DNA of 64,000 nucleotides from positions 1,922,001 to 1,986,000 of the forward strand of contig CAVQNQ010000002.1 of NCBI GenBank assembly GCA_963714205.1, read 5' to 3'. Origin of the DNA: CAVQNQ01 sp963714205 (lineage in GTDB: Bacteria; Acidobacteriota; Terriglobia; Bryobacterales; Bryobacteraceae). Of this stretch, positions 8,832-18,629 are shown piece by piece (within the stretch, counting starts at the first letter, position 1; each line of letters begins with the position of its first letter). The notes beneath the pieces were generated by a model. The model was not told the DNA's origin and ran no database searches. It saw only the letters and a program-made list of their open reading frames with translations. The position numbers and the translations under genes were made by a program.

Positions 8832-10609
8832 TCGCTCCGCAGTTTCTCCGTCCGTTTTTTATTAGTCTAGTTTTCGCGAGTTTCGTCCAGGCCGCGCCGA
8901 TGTTGCGCCTGGCCACCAGCGCCGTGGGGCCGGTATCGATCGCCACGGGGACGTCCACTTCGCAAACCGTCGAGGCCTATAACGCCGGCGATGGCACGCT
9001 CGCTCCGCAGCTCTCCGTTAGCGGCGCCACCTGGTTGACGGCAACCGTGGGCGCGGCGCGCCCCTGCGTTACCGTGAGCGCTCCGAGCTGCATCCCGCTC
9101 CAATTCGCGCTGAACACCTCGGCGCTGGCGACGGGCGCCTACACCGGCACCGTGACCGTGAGCGCTTCGAACACGGTGGATGCTCCCCAAACCATCACCG
9201 TAACCGTGCAGGTGGGCGGGGACCTGCCTTCCAGTGTCAACGCCTACGCGGCTCCCGGCTACACCAATGACATTTCGTTCGTCGCGGGCGCGCCGGTGGC
9301 CCTGCAGGCCACCACGAAAGATGGCGGGAGCTGGCTGAATGTCTCGCTCAACGGCGGCGGCAGCTTCCAATTCATGTACTCCAGCCGCGTAAGGGCTAAC
9401 ACGGCCGAAGCCAGCCTGGCTCTGAATGCCGCCGGCACCTTCGCCTACACTTACCCCTACCGTATCCGCTTGCAACCGCCAGCCGGCATGGCATTGGGGA
9501 CCTACACCGGAACGGTGAACGCCACTTCCACTTTCGCTCCCGATAACACAACCGTTCCCGTCACCATGCAGCTCGTTGACCAGCCCATCATTCAGGCGGG
9601 CATCGGCCAGTTGCAGGTACAGCTTGCCCAGGGCGCGCCGCCCTATACGGCGTCGATTCCGCTGTCGAATCTGGGTCCTGGCACGCTCACGATCCAAAAC
9701 GCCGACGTAGGGGGCGCCCAGTGGATCACCTCAACCACGAATACCGCGAGCGGCGTGACCCTCACGCTGGACCCCGGCTCGCTGGCCACGGGACCGTACA
9801 ACACGAACGTGACGATCGCCTCCAACGGCGCCAACGGCAATATCGCCGTGCCGGTCTCGTTGCAGGTGGTGGCCAAAGGCGCGCCGCTCCTTTATTACCA
9901 GGGCGTGCTGGATAATGCCACCTACATTCCAGGCGACACGGTGACGCCCGGCGACATCCTGATCGTCAAAGGCGAGCAGTTTTCCTTCAGCCCCTTGACC
10001 TTGGGCCAGGCGCCTCCGCTCGCCACGCAGGTGGGCGGCGCGAGTGTTTCGGTAAACGGCGAGACCGCACCGATGTTCTATTCCATCTATGGCCAGCTCG
10101 CGTTCCAGATGCCCTTCGATACGGCGCTGGGCACCGCGCTGGTCCAGGTACAGCGCGACGGCCTCACCAGCAATACCGTCTCGGTGAATGTGGCCGCCCG
10201 CGCGCCTAAAATCATTCCGGCCGCCATCGCGGGCAATTATGGCATCATCACGTTTCCGGATTACACCTGGGCGCTGCCGGTGGGCGCCTACCCGGGTGTG
10301 ACCTCGCGTCCAGCCACGGCGGGCGACGTCCTGACGATCTGGTGCATCGGCCTCGGGCCGACCAGTCCCGCGGTAACCGCTGGCGCGCCCGCGCCCTCGG
10401 CGGAGCCGCTCGCGCGCCTGATCGACACGCCGCAGGTCGATATCGGCGGCATTCGCGTCACGCCCGCGTTCGCCGGGCTGACCCCCACCGCGGCCGGCCT
10501 GTATCAGGTGAATGTGGTGGTGCCGCCCGGCCTGGGCACGGGGACCGTGACGCTCGATCTGGAGTTTCCGGGCTCGACCAGCAACGTGGTCAACCTGCCG
10601 GTCCAGTAG
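8822..10609 (+). CDS. secreted protein with Solibacter C-terminal domain (TIGR03437)
   Basis: After a signal peptide (FISLVFASFVQAAP) come two or three beta-sandwich BACON/Ig-like repeats rich in Thr and Gly, each ending like YTGTVTVSAS or YTGTVNATS. From about residue 370 onward there is a TIGR03437 domain, recognised by VLDNATYIPG, VTPGDILIVKGEQF, LTIWCIGLGPTSP and GLYQVNVVVP. The role is unknown; the domain is nearly confined to Solibacter-like acidobacteria and is attached to exported proteins. The GTG at 8822 is preceded by AAAGG nine bases upstream and overlaps the end of nuoA; a TTG at 8828 (TTGA overlap) is the alternative. Confidence 0.8.
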   Translation: MGLIAPQFLRPFFISLVFASFVQAAPMLRLATSAVGPVSIATGTSTSQTVEAYNAGDGTLAPQLSVSGATWLTATVGAARPCVTVSAPSCIPLQFALNTSALATGAYTGTVTVSASNTVDAPQTITVTVQVGGDLPSSVNAYAAPGYTNDISFVAGAPVALQATTKDGGSWLNVSLNGGGSFQFMYSSRVRANTAEASLALNAAGTFAYTYPYRIRLQPPAGMALGTYTGTVNATSTFAPDNTTVPVTMQLVDQPIIQAGIGQLQVQLAQGAPPYTASIPLSNLGPGTLTIQNADVGGAQWITSTTNTASGVTLTLDPGSLATGPYNTNVTIASNGANGNIAVPVSLQVVAKGAPLLYYQGVLDNATYIPGDTVTPGDILIVKGEQFSFSPLTLGQAPPLATQVGGASVSVNGETAPMFYSIYGQLAFQMPFDTALGTALVQVQRDGLTSNTVSVNVAARAPKIIPAAIAGNYGIITFPDYTWALPVGAYPGVTSRPATAGDVLTIWCIGLGPTSPAVTAGAPAPSAEPLARLIDTPQVDIGGIRVTPAFAGLTPTAAGLYQVNVVVPPGLGTGTVTLDLEFPGSTSNVVNLPVQ

Positions 10610-10642
10610 GAGCGGCTATCGAATACCATAGAGTTTAGAGTC

Positions 10643-13009
10643 GTGAAAACTCCTCCCACCACGTGGCCGCAGGTCTACTTGTGTGTGGCTCTGACCACCA
10701 TGGCGACGCTGCTGTTGGAGCTGTCGTTAACCCGCATTTTTTCGGTGGTCTTCTACTATCACTTCGCCTTTCTGGCCATCTCGATCGCGCTGTTTGGCAT
10801 GGGAGCAGGGGGGGTCTTTTCGTACCTGGTGGCGGGCTGGAAAGCTCCCCTCTTCACCCGCCTGGGCCGCCTCAGCGCGGTGAACAGCCTGCTGGTGGTA
10901 GGGGCGCTGATCGGCTTGCTGGCCCAGCCCAACAATCCCTCGAACTGGGATTTGGCGCTGGTCTACTTCACTACCGCGCTGCCCTTTTTCGGAGCCGGCG
11001 CGATTGTCTCGCTGGCCATTTCGGAGACCATCGAGCGGGTCAACCGCGTCTACTTCTGGGACCTGGCGGGCGCGGCCGGCGGCTGCCTGCTGCTGATCCC
11101 CCTGTTGAACCAGTTCGGCGGGCCCAGCACGGTGCTGGCGGTGGCCATCCTGTTCGCCGTAGCGGGGGCCATCTGGCACAGCATGGCCGGATCCGTCGCC
11201 GGCCGGGCCCGCAGCGTCGCGCTGGCCCTCATTCTGGTGGCCTTTCTGACGTACAACCAGAAACACCACGTCCTCGATATCCGCCACGCCAAGGGCCGCA
11301 CCATCGCCGAGGAATCGTTTGTCCGCTGGAACAGCTTCTCGCGCATCGGCGTCCGCGAGCAAGACGGGATGGAGATGATCTTCATCGACGCCGACGCTTC
11401 CACCGCCATCGCCGATTTCGATTTCGACCATCTCACCGCGCACGAGCGCCACGACCTGCTCGAGCAGGGGCCGGCCCTTCCCTACGCCGTGCGCCCCGGC
11501 GCCAAGACATTGATCATAGGCCCTGGCGGCGGCTGGGACGTGGCGCGCGCGCTGGCCTCCGGCAGCCATGACGTGACCGGTGTCGAAATCAACCCCATCA
11601 TCGCCACCACGATCATGCGCCAGCGTTTCCCGGATCTCAGCCGCGGGCTGTACCTGCGCCCGGACGTGCATATCGTGGTGGAAGATGGCCGCAGCTTCGT
11701 GCGGCGCAGCGCCGGCAAATACCAGGTGATCCAGGCCACCCTGGTGGATACATGGGCTTCCACCGCGGCGGGCGCCTTCGCGCTCTCCGAGAACAACCTG
11801 TACACCACCGATGCCCTGCAGGATTACCTGACGCACCTGACCGACGACGGCTTTACGGCTTTCACGCGCTGGGGATTCGATCCGCCGCGCGAATCGCTGC
11901 GCCTGGTGGCGCTGGGAATCGAGGCGCTCGGCAAACTCGGCGAGAGCGAGCCGTGGCGCCACGTGATGGTGGGCCGCGAAGGCTCCGTTCAGGGCTGGGG
12001 CGCGCGCGACACCGTGCTGATCTCACGCAAATCGTTCGCCGCCGACGATATCGAGCGGGCCCGCGTGCTGTTCACCGCGGCGGGAATGCAGGCGATCTAC
12101 TTGCCCGGCGTGCAGGTTCGCAACCAGTTCTTCGACCTGCTCCACAGCCCCCATCCGGAAGATTACGAGCGGCAATACACCTTCGACATCACGCCCGTCA
12201 CCGACAACCGGCCGTTCTTTTTCTATACCGTGCAGCCGCGCGACCTGTGGTCGTTCGTGACCACGGCGTCGCGCGACACCGCCGATTACAAGGTCAACAA
12301 GGCCGTGCCGCTGTTGTTCGGGCTGATGGGCATCAGCCTGGTGGCCACCGCGCTGATCCTGGTGCTGCCGCCCGTGGTGCTGGGCACGCGTCTGCCGCGC
12401 CACCGGGGCGTGCTGGGCTTTCTGCCGTTTTTCCTGTTCATCGGCGCCGGCTACATCATGATCGAGGTGGGGCTGATTCAGAAGTTCGTGCTTTTCCTGG
12501 GCAACCCGACCTACGCGCTGACGGTGGTGATCTTCTCGCTGCTGCTCTCCAGCGGCTTGGGCAGCGCGGTCAGCCGCCGGCTGGTGGGCGAGAGCGAGGG
12601 CGCCCTGGTCAAGACGCTCGGCCTGGTGGCCCTCCTGGCGGCCGCTCTGGGAGCGGTGGTTTCCGCGCTTCTGCCCGCGACGGTGTGGCTTCCGCTGCCC
12701 CTCAAGGTGGCTATGACGGTGGCGCTGGTGGCGCCGCTCGGTTTTGCGATGGGCATGCCGTTCCCTACCGGCCTGGCGCGCCTGGAGAGCTGGCACGCCC
12801 CCTCGGTGCGCTGGGCCTGGTCGCTGAACGCGGCTTCGAGCGTCCTGGGATCGGTGAGCGCGCTGGTGTGCGCAATCTACCTGGGACTGATCCAGACGCT
12901 CGTCATCGGAGGCCTTTTCTATCTGGCGGCGCTGGCCGTGGTGGCGCGCGTGCGCTTCGAAGCAGCCGTCCCGGAGCCGCGCGCGGGGCGCGTGGTGCTG
13001 GCGAAGTAA
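10643..13009 (+). CDS. polytopic membrane protein with spermidine-synthase-like domain
   Basis: The 788-residue product has an N-terminal block of about six membrane helices (from TTMATLLLELSLTRIFSVVF), a central Rossmann methyltransferase-like fold around residues 285-430 (LIIGPGGGWDVARALASG, then GVEINPI and VVEDGRSFVR), and a C-terminal block of about seven helices. This is the layout of membrane-embedded spermidine synthase homologues. Whether it makes polyamines is doubtful, since these fusions often lack substrate residues; the reaction is not known. GTG start, 33 bases after the preceding gene. Its stop nearly meets the convergent manC stop. Confidence 0.75.
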   Translation: MKTPPTTWPQVYLCVALTTMATLLLELSLTRIFSVVFYYHFAFLAISIALFGMGAGGVFSYLVAGWKAPLFTRLGRLSAVNSLLVVGALIGLLAQPNNPSNWDLALVYFTTALPFFGAGAIVSLAISETIERVNRVYFWDLAGAAGGCLLLIPLLNQFGGPSTVLAVAILFAVAGAIWHSMAGSVAGRARSVALALILVAFLTYNQKHHVLDIRHAKGRTIAEESFVRWNSFSRIGVREQDGMEMIFIDADASTAIADFDFDHLTAHERHDLLEQGPALPYAVRPGAKTLIIGPGGGWDVARALASGSHDVTGVEINPIIATTIMRQRFPDLSRGLYLRPDVHIVVEDGRSFVRRSAGKYQVIQATLVDTWASTAAGAFALSENNLYTTDALQDYLTHLTDDGFTAFTRWGFDPPRESLRLVALGIEALGKLGESEPWRHVMVGREGSVQGWGARDTVLISRKSFAADDIERARVLFTAAGMQAIYLPGVQVRNQFFDLLHSPHPEDYERQYTFDITPVTDNRPFFFYTVQPRDLWSFVTTASRDTADYKVNKAVPLLFGLMGISLVATALILVLPPVVLGTRLPRHRGVLGFLPFFLFIGAGYIMIEVGLIQKFVLFLGNPTYALTVVIFSLLLSSGLGSAVSRRLVGESEGALVKTLGLVALLAAALGAVVSALLPATVWLPLPLKVAMTVALVAPLGFAMGMPFPTGLARLESWHAPSVRWAWSLNAASSVLGSVSALVCAIYLGLIQTLVIGGLFYLAALAVVARVRFEAAVPEPRAGRVVLAK

Positions 13010-13020
13010 GCGGCGGACCG

Positions 13021-14094
13021 CTACAGCAGCTCTTCGCGTTTCCGCCGTTCCAGCTCCTTTACGATTTCGCCCACCTGCTGGGCGCGATCGCGGCTGGCCA
13101 CCAGCAGGGCGTCGGGCGTATCCACCACGATGAGGTTCCGCACGCCCAGCAGGGCCACCAGCTTCCCGCGAGCATCCACGAAGTTGTCGTGCGCGTCAAC
13201 CGAGATGGCGTCGGCGGGCTTGACGTTGCCGGCGCCGTCGCGCGGCAGCAGCTCGTAGACCGCGTTCCAGCTTCCCACGTCGTTCCAGGCGAAATCGGCC
13301 GCCGCTATGCCGCTCACGTTAGCGGCGCGCTCCATCACGGCGTAATCGATGGAGATGTTCTCGCAAAGCGGAAACGTCTCCTTCAGCCGGGCGGCGAAGG
13401 CGCGGGCTCCGAAGCGGGGCAGGGAAGCCAGCAGCGCGGCGGTCTTGGGGAGGTGGCGGCGCAATTCGTCGAGCAGCACCCCGGCGCGCCAGAAGAACAT
13501 TCCGGAATTCCAGTAGAAATTGCCCGCCGCCACGTACCGTTGGGCCTTCCGCAGTCCCGGCTTCTCGTGGAAACGGCGCACGGGAACGGGTGTCGCGCCG
13601 GCCTCGGTCCCGCTTGGGAACTCGATGTAGCCGTAGCCCGTCTCGGGCCAGCGCGGCGCGATCCCCACTACCATCAGGCGGCCCGCCGCGGCGCCCCTCA
13701 GGGCGGCCTTCAGAACGCGGCGATAGACGGCCGGTTTTCCCACCACGTGGTCGGAGGGGAACACTCCCATCACGGCATCCGGATCGACGGACTGCAGGAT
13801 ATGCGCCGCCAGGCCGATGGCGGGGGCGGTGTTGCGCTGCGCCGGCTCGGCCAGCACCTGGCGCGCCGGAACGTCCGGAAGCTGGCGCACGATGGTCTCG
13901 CGCAGGTATTCATTGGTGAGGATCCACAGCCGCTCGGGCGGGATCACGGGCGCCAGCCGGTCCACGGTAGCCTGGATCAGCGTAAGCTCGCCCACCACGT
14001 TCAGCACCTGCTTGGCGGAGCGCTTGCGGCTCCTCGGCCAGAAGCGCGTTCCACGGCCTCCGGCCAGTATCAGCCCGAAATAGTGCGGGTTCAT
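13021..14094 (-). CDS. manC: mannose-1-phosphate guanylyltransferase
   Basis: The enzyme makes GDP-mannose from mannose-1-phosphate and GTP for polysaccharide and glycoprotein synthesis. The nucleotide-binding signature LILAGGRGTRFWPRSRKRSA with KQVL is at the N-terminus, followed by PAQRNTAPAIGLAA, FPSDHVV and FHEKPGL, all standard in this family. At 357 residues it is the short, single-domain form without the C-terminal isomerase domain. Its ATG follows the lepB stop directly (TGA then ATG), so the two genes form an operon. Confidence 0.93.
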   Translation of the reverse strand: MNPHYFGLILAGGRGTRFWPRSRKRSAKQVLNVVGELTLIQATVDRLAPVIPPERLWILTNEYLRETIVRQLPDVPARQVLAEPAQRNTAPAIGLAAHILQSVDPDAVMGVFPSDHVVGKPAVYRRVLKAALRGAAAGRLMVVGIAPRWPETGYGYIEFPSGTEAGATPVPVRRFHEKPGLRKAQRYVAAGNFYWNSGMFFWRAGVLLDELRRHLPKTAALLASLPRFGARAFAARLKETFPLCENISIDYAVMERAANVSGIAAADFAWNDVGSWNAVYELLPRDGAGNVKPADAISVDAHDNFVDARGKLVALLGVRNLIVVDTPDALLVASRDRAQQVGEIVKELERRKREELL

Positions 14095-14895
14095 TCAGTT
14101 CAGCGGATAGCCGCGGATCAGCCGGAAGGTCCGGCGCCAGCGTGTCTTGGTTGGAAAATGCTCGAGCATGTCGATGAGATGCTGCGCGCCTACGGAAGAA
14201 TCGGACAGGGCGCTCGTGGGCGCGTCGTACGACCAGTAAACGATCAGGGGCTTGCCGATGATGTTGGCGCGCGGCACGAAGCCCCAATAGCGGCTGTCCA
14301 GCGAAGAATCGCGGTTGTCCCCCATGGCGAAATACGAACCCTCCGGCACCACGATCTCGCCGCCGCTCGCGTGGTGGAGCAGCATGTCCAGGGCCGCCTC
14401 GGGCGCGTGGAAGTTGGGTTCGGAGGGGAAGTTGTCGCGGTACGAATCGATATAGTCGCTATTGTGATAAACGTAGGGTTCCTCGACGCGCTTCCCGTTC
14501 AGGAATAGCTGCTTGTTCGCCAGGTGAAGACGGTCCCCCGGCACGCCGATGCAGCGCTTCACGAAGGTCTGATCGATATCCACGGGATAGCGGAACACGA
14601 TGATGTCCCCGCGTTTTACGTCCTGGTAAGGCAGGAGGTGGCTGGAAACCTCTCCCGAGGGCGCATAGGCGAGCTTGTCCACCAGCAGGTGGTCGCCCAC
14701 CAGCAGGGTGTTCTCCATGGAGCCGGTGGGGATTACGAATGCCTGCACCAGCGTGGTGGTGCCGAACAGCAGCAGGATGACGGTGATGGTCCACTCCGCC
14801 ACGAAACCGCGATACGCGGGCGAGCGACGATCTTCGGGAGGCGGCGAAGGCTGCTCCGGCTCGCCGATCGCTACCTCAACCTTTTCTGGGTCCAC
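14095..14895 (-). CDS. lepB: signal peptidase I
   Basis: LepB removes signal peptides from exported proteins at the outer face of the inner membrane. One membrane helix (residues 33-54) precedes the catalytic Ser59 in PTGSMENTLL; the general base Lys113 lies in FVKRCIGVPGD; and the box E motif MGDNRDSSLDSRYWG is intact. The cytoplasmic head of about 30 residues is rich in Pro and Glu. The 266-residue length is ordinary, with a small insertion between boxes D and E. manC follows without a gap. Confidence 0.95.
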   Translation of the reverse strand: MDPEKVEVAIGEPEQPSPPPEDRRSPAYRGFVAEWTITVILLLFGTTTLVQAFVIPTGSMENTLLVGDHLLVDKLAYAPSGEVSSHLLPYQDVKRGDIIVFRYPVDIDQTFVKRCIGVPGDRLHLANKQLFLNGKRVEEPYVYHNSDYIDSYRDNFPSEPNFHAPEAALDMLLHHASGGEIVVPEGSYFAMGDNRDSSLDSRYWGFVPRANIIGKPLIVYWSYDAPTSALSDSSVGAQHLIDMLEHFPTKTRWRRTFRLIRGYPLN

Positions 14896-14940
14896 AGATA
14901 CTTATTCTAGCGGAATTTCCGGTTATTCCCTGTTATCCTG

Positions 14941-15363
14941 ATGAAGATTGCCGAGGGTTCCTGCTTGAGCACTGTTGCCGCTACTCCCGCCCCACTAGAC
15001 GCCGAGGCCGCCCGCCGGCGCTCGGTCATGCTGGTTTTCTGCTGCACCATTCTGGGCGCGGCCGCCCAGATCCTGATGAAATATGGCGCCAATCATCTGG
15101 CGAACCCCGGGCTGATCGGCATGGCCACCAATATTCCGCTGATGGCCGGCTACGCGCTTTACGGCATGAGCACGGTTCTGCTGGTACTGGCGCTCAAGGA
15201 TGGCGAGCTGTCGCTGCTATACCCGGTGATTGCGCTCACGTACGTCTGGGTGACGGTGCTTTCGTTCGTCCTGTTTCGCGACAATATCAACCCCTTCAAG
15301 CTGGCGGGAATCACCATCATTGTGGTGGGAGTGACGGTGCTGGGACGGGGAGGGAAGCGATGA
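14941..15363 (+). CDS. SMR/EamA-family small membrane transporter, subunit 1
   Basis: The 140-residue product has four membrane helices with the small-multidrug-resistance layout: GAAAQILMKYGA in helix 1, YALYGMSTVLLVLAL, LSLLYPVIALTYVWVTVLSF and a last helix (AGITIIVVGVTVLG). It also has a ~28-residue polar N-terminal extension; an internal ATG (RRSVMLVF) is an alternative start. Paired SMR proteins such as ArnE/ArnF flip lipid-linked sugars. The second subunit overlaps it by four bases (ATGA), so an obligate heterodimer is likely. The substrate is not evident. Confidence 0.8.
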   Translation: MKIAEGSCLSTVAATPAPLDAEAARRRSVMLVFCCTILGAAAQILMKYGANHLANPGLIGMATNIPLMAGYALYGMSTVLLVLALKDGELSLLYPVIALTYVWVTVLSFVLFRDNINPFKLAGITIIVVGVTVLGRGGKR

Positions 15364-15713
15364 CGCCGACGCCCGTAAGCTCGATGCTGTTGGTGCTGGC
15401 GGCGTCGTTCGTCGGTTCGTTCGGCGCGGTCTTCCTCAAGCTGGGATCGGCCAAGCTGGTGGACGGCTTCTGGCACATCCTGAACCCGCAACTGGCCGCC
15501 GGAGTGGCGCTGTTTATGGGCTCCTCGTACTTCTTCGTGATGGGAATCCGCCACGGGGAGCTTTCGGTGCTTTATCCCATGGTTTCGCTGGGCTATATCT
15601 GGACGCTGGTCTGGTCCCGCCTGTTCTTCAAGGAAGCCTTCACGCGGCAGAAGTTTGTGGGGCTGGCGCTGATCCTGCTGGGTGTCTTCTTCGTGGGGCT
15701 GGGCAGCCGGTAA
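15360..15713 (+). CDS. SMR/EamA-family small membrane transporter, subunit 2
   Basis: This 117-residue protein has four membrane helices and the paired SMR pattern (GSFGAVFLKLGSAKL in helix 1, GELSVLYPMVSLGYIWTLVW before helix 4). It resembles its upstream partner but lacks the N-terminal extension. The ATG lies inside the partner's last codons (ATGA), which couples translation and suits an antiparallel heterodimer. Function by analogy to ArnF/EmrE-type flippases or exporters; substrate unknown. Confidence 0.8.
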   Translation: MTPTPVSSMLLVLAASFVGSFGAVFLKLGSAKLVDGFWHILNPQLAAGVALFMGSSYFFVMGIRHGELSVLYPMVSLGYIWTLVWSRLFFKEAFTRQKFVGLALILLGVFFVGLGSR

Positions 15714-15792
15714 GCTCAGTAGCGGCCACCAGAGTTTTCTTAAGGTGCTCCCATGCCGGGAACTTTTGCCGTAAACTACACTTCTAATCAGC

Positions 15793-17199
15793 GTGAAGCG
15801 GATATTGATGACCGTTCTCTTGGGCGCGGCTGGGACCGCGGTCACTTGGCCGTGCGATTGTGGCGCCCCAGAGCCGGCCTGTGCGCTCGTCGGAGCCGAT
15901 GCCATCTTCCTGGGCCGCGTGTCGTTCACCAATGACGATGGCTCCGGAAGATTTACGCAGGCTACTTTGGTGCGTTTTGATATCGAAGAAGCCTTTAAGG
16001 GAATTCCTCCAGGGACAAAACAAGTCTGGGTGGATCCCGGCAGCTTCACCAGTTGCTATGAGGAGTACCGTCTTGGCGAACGCTATCTCATCGTGGCTCA
16101 ACGCAAGAGCCAGATTCCGCGTGATTCCGCGATAATGCCACTGGTTCCGGGCAAAGCGAAACCTAAACCGATTCCCCCGGGCATTGATCCTGCGCGACCG
16201 CCGACAATTTATTGGGCTCCGGAGTGTTCAGGATCGCGCCCAGCAGACCGTTCCCCCCATATCGAAATGGATTTCGCAATGCTGAGGGCGTATCGTGCCG
16301 GACAGCCATTGCCGCGTGTGTTCGGGCGCGTCTATCTCACGCCGTTTAGAGGGTGGCCCCTGTTGAATGGCCCGCAACTGAACGGTGCACGTGTCACCCT
16401 CACGAGTAGCGGCACAATTCTTCGAGCAACGACCCTCGCGGATGGCACGTTCGCTCTCGCTGATGCTCCCGCGGGTGTCTACATCGTCAGTGCCGAATTG
16501 CCGCCCTTCGTGCCCGTACTACCGCAATCGCCACTGACCGTTCCCGAAATCGGATGCGGCTACCAAGATGTCGCACTGCGGACCACCTCGAAACTCGAAG
16601 GAGTTGTTCTGGACCCGCAGGGCCACCCTGTTGCTCGGGTTCCCGTGAAAGCAGAGGCCCTCAGCAGTTTGCAGGACGAATATCCTGCGACTCTGGGCGT
16701 GGAAACCAACGCTGAGGGGAGATTCGCAATCGTGGGTATTCCAGACTCTGACGTCCGCCTGTCCTACGGCAGCGAACACCCGTCTTCCGAGAGGGTTCCC
16801 TATTCGCTGGTTTACTATCCGAATTCTACATCGCCGTCCGGGGCTGGCACGCTCAGGCTCCGCGCTGGAGAGCAGCGCGCAGGTCTTGTTCTTCGACTTC
16901 CGACGCCGCCCAAGGTTGGCCGTGTCGCAGTCAAGGTACTGCAATCCGACGGAACTCCAGTCAATGGAGCCTTCGTCGATGCACGCTTCAATGGTAGTTA
17001 CACCGAATCCGCTAAAACTGGCCCTGCGGGCACGGCTGAGTTGTCTTGTCTTGAAGGACTTCAGTATCAGCTCGAAGCTCACATTTTCGCCGGACAAACG
17101 CTTGGATCGGGTGCAATCCGGAATCGGCCTGTTCCTATAGTGTGCGGCAAAGACCCGGGACCTCTCGAGCTGACACTCGACCACGTGGAACGGTTCTGA
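15793..17199 (+). CDS. secreted protein with carboxypeptidase-regulatory-like repeats
   Basis: The 468-residue product starts with a signal segment (MKRILMTVLLGAAGTAVTW) and a cysteine-containing domain (CDCGAPEPACALVGADAIFL) that resembles tissue-inhibitor/netrin-like folds. From about residue 175 it has at least three beta-sandwich modules of the carboxypeptidase-regulatory-like type (for example the part ending TTLADGTFALADAPAGVYIV, and VETNAEGRFAIVGIPDSDVR). Such proteins are very common in acidobacteria and presumably sit on the surface. The GTG start at 15793 is weakly supported. GC is slightly lower than in the neighbours. Confidence 0.75.
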   Translation: MKRILMTVLLGAAGTAVTWPCDCGAPEPACALVGADAIFLGRVSFTNDDGSGRFTQATLVRFDIEEAFKGIPPGTKQVWVDPGSFTSCYEEYRLGERYLIVAQRKSQIPRDSAIMPLVPGKAKPKPIPPGIDPARPPTIYWAPECSGSRPADRSPHIEMDFAMLRAYRAGQPLPRVFGRVYLTPFRGWPLLNGPQLNGARVTLTSSGTILRATTLADGTFALADAPAGVYIVSAELPPFVPVLPQSPLTVPEIGCGYQDVALRTTSKLEGVVLDPQGHPVARVPVKAEALSSLQDEYPATLGVETNAEGRFAIVGIPDSDVRLSYGSEHPSSERVPYSLVYYPNSTSPSGAGTLRLRAGEQRAGLVLRLPTPPKVGRVAVKVLQSDGTPVNGAFVDARFNGSYTESAKTGPAGTAELSCLEGLQYQLEAHIFAGQTLGSGAIRNRPVPIVCGKDPGPLELTLDHVERF

Positions 17200-17312
17200 G
17201 TACCGGAGGCCAAGCGTCCCACCTTGTCCAGATGGCCGGTTAAGCGCACTACCGCCGAGTTCATTTTCCGTTCGTCGGTGTTCACTCCGTTTGCCAGACG
17301 CACACCCACGGT

Positions 17313-18629
17313 CTATGCCGGAACCGTTGAGCGGCTGGCGGTGAGCAGGCGCGCCTTGATGGCGTCGCGCACCAGTTCGTCGCGGAATTTCGGTTCGGCC
17401 ACGTGAATCAGCGCCTCGGCGCGCTGCCGCACGGTCTTCCCGTGCAGATAGGCCACCCCGTGCTCGGTGATCACGTAATGCACGTCGCCGCGCGAGGTCA
17501 CCACGCCGGCGCCCGGCCGCAGGAACGGTACGATGCGCGAAACGGTCCCGTTCTTGGCGGTCGAGGGGAGCGCGATAATCGGAAGCCCGCCCTTGGAGCG
17601 CGCCGCCCCGCGCAGAAAATCCACCTGGCCGCCGATGCCGCTGAAGGGCGCCGTTCCGATAGAGTCCGAGCAGACTTGCCCGGTGAGATCCACTTCGATG
17701 GCCGCGTTGAGCGCCACCATGTTGTCGTTCTGCGCGATGACGAACGGATCGTTGGTATAGGAGGTGGGATGGAACTCGAAGACCGGGTTGCCGTCGATGA
17801 AATCGAAGAGCCGCTGGCTGCCTAGCGCGAAACCGGCGATGGCCTTGTGCCGGTGAATGGTCTTGCGGGAGTTGTCGATCACGCCGGATTCCACCAGGTC
17901 GATGGCGCTGTCCGGCACCAGCTCGCTGTGAAATCCCAGGTTCTTGTGGTTGGTCAGCAGGCCGAGGGTGGCCTCGGGGACCCCGCCGATGCCGGCCTGC
18001 ACCACGGCGCCGTCGGAAATCAGGCCGGCCACGTGACGGGCGATGGCATGGTGCAGATCGGTGGTCTCGTGCACGCCGTATTCCACCAGCGGGTGGGACG
18101 TCTCGATGAAGGCGTTCACGCGGCTCACGTGCACAAAGGTGTCGCCCATGGTGCGCGGCACGCGGTCGTTGATCTCGACGATCAGGTGCCGGGCGCACTG
18201 CGCGACGGCGATGGAGACATCCACGCTCGGCCCCAGGCTCATGTACCCGTAATGATCGGGAGGAGTGCATTGCAGCAGGGCCACATCGATGGAAAAAGCC
18301 CCCGAGCGGATCAGGCCTTCGATTTCGCTCAGGAACACGGGCGTGTAATCGGCGCGGCCCTCCTGCACGGCCTGCCGCACGTTTCCGCTCAGGAAGAAGG
18401 CGTTGTGCCGGAAGATGCCCTCGTAGCGCGGCAGCGTGTAATCCGCATATCCGAAGGTGGCCATGTGCACGATCTCCACGTCGCGCAGCTCGTCCGCGCG
18501 CTCCACCAGCGCGCGCAGCAGGGTCTCGGGCTGCGAGCAGCCGTTATGCGCGTACACGCGCTGGCCGGAGCGAACCACAGCCATCGCCTGTTGAGGCGTG
18601 ACGATACGCGAGCGGTAATCATCGGTCAC
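17313..18629 (-). CDS. acetyl-CoA hydrolase / 4-hydroxybutyrate CoA-transferase family
   Basis: Class I CoA-transferases of this family swap CoA between acetyl-CoA and a small carboxylate through a glutamyl-CoA intermediate. The 438-residue product shows GIGGVPEATLGLLTNHKNLG followed by FHSELVPD, the region with the catalytic Glu, and the C-terminal ITEHGVAYLHGKTVRQRAEA block. I chose the GTG at 18629, which overlaps the stop of the upstream alanine dehydrogenase gene as GTGA; further upstream the frame only shadows that gene. The substrate cannot be told from sequence; pairing with alanine dehydrogenase suggests amino acid or organic-acid catabolism. Confidence 0.88.
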   Translation of the reverse strand: MTDDYRSRIVTPQQAMAVVRSGQRVYAHNGCSQPETLLRALVERADELRDVEIVHMATFGYADYTLPRYEGIFRHNAFFLSGNVRQAVQEGRADYTPVFLSEIEGLIRSGAFSIDVALLQCTPPDHYGYMSLGPSVDVSIAVAQCARHLIVEINDRVPRTMGDTFVHVSRVNAFIETSHPLVEYGVHETTDLHHAIARHVAGLISDGAVVQAGIGGVPEATLGLLTNHKNLGFHSELVPDSAIDLVESGVIDNSRKTIHRHKAIAGFALGSQRLFDFIDGNPVFEFHPTSYTNDPFVIAQNDNMVALNAAIEVDLTGQVCSDSIGTAPFSGIGGQVDFLRGAARSKGGLPIIALPSTAKNGTVSRIVPFLRPGAGVVTSRGDVHYVITEHGVAYLHGKTVRQRAEALIHVAEPKFRDELVRDAIKARLLTASRSTVPA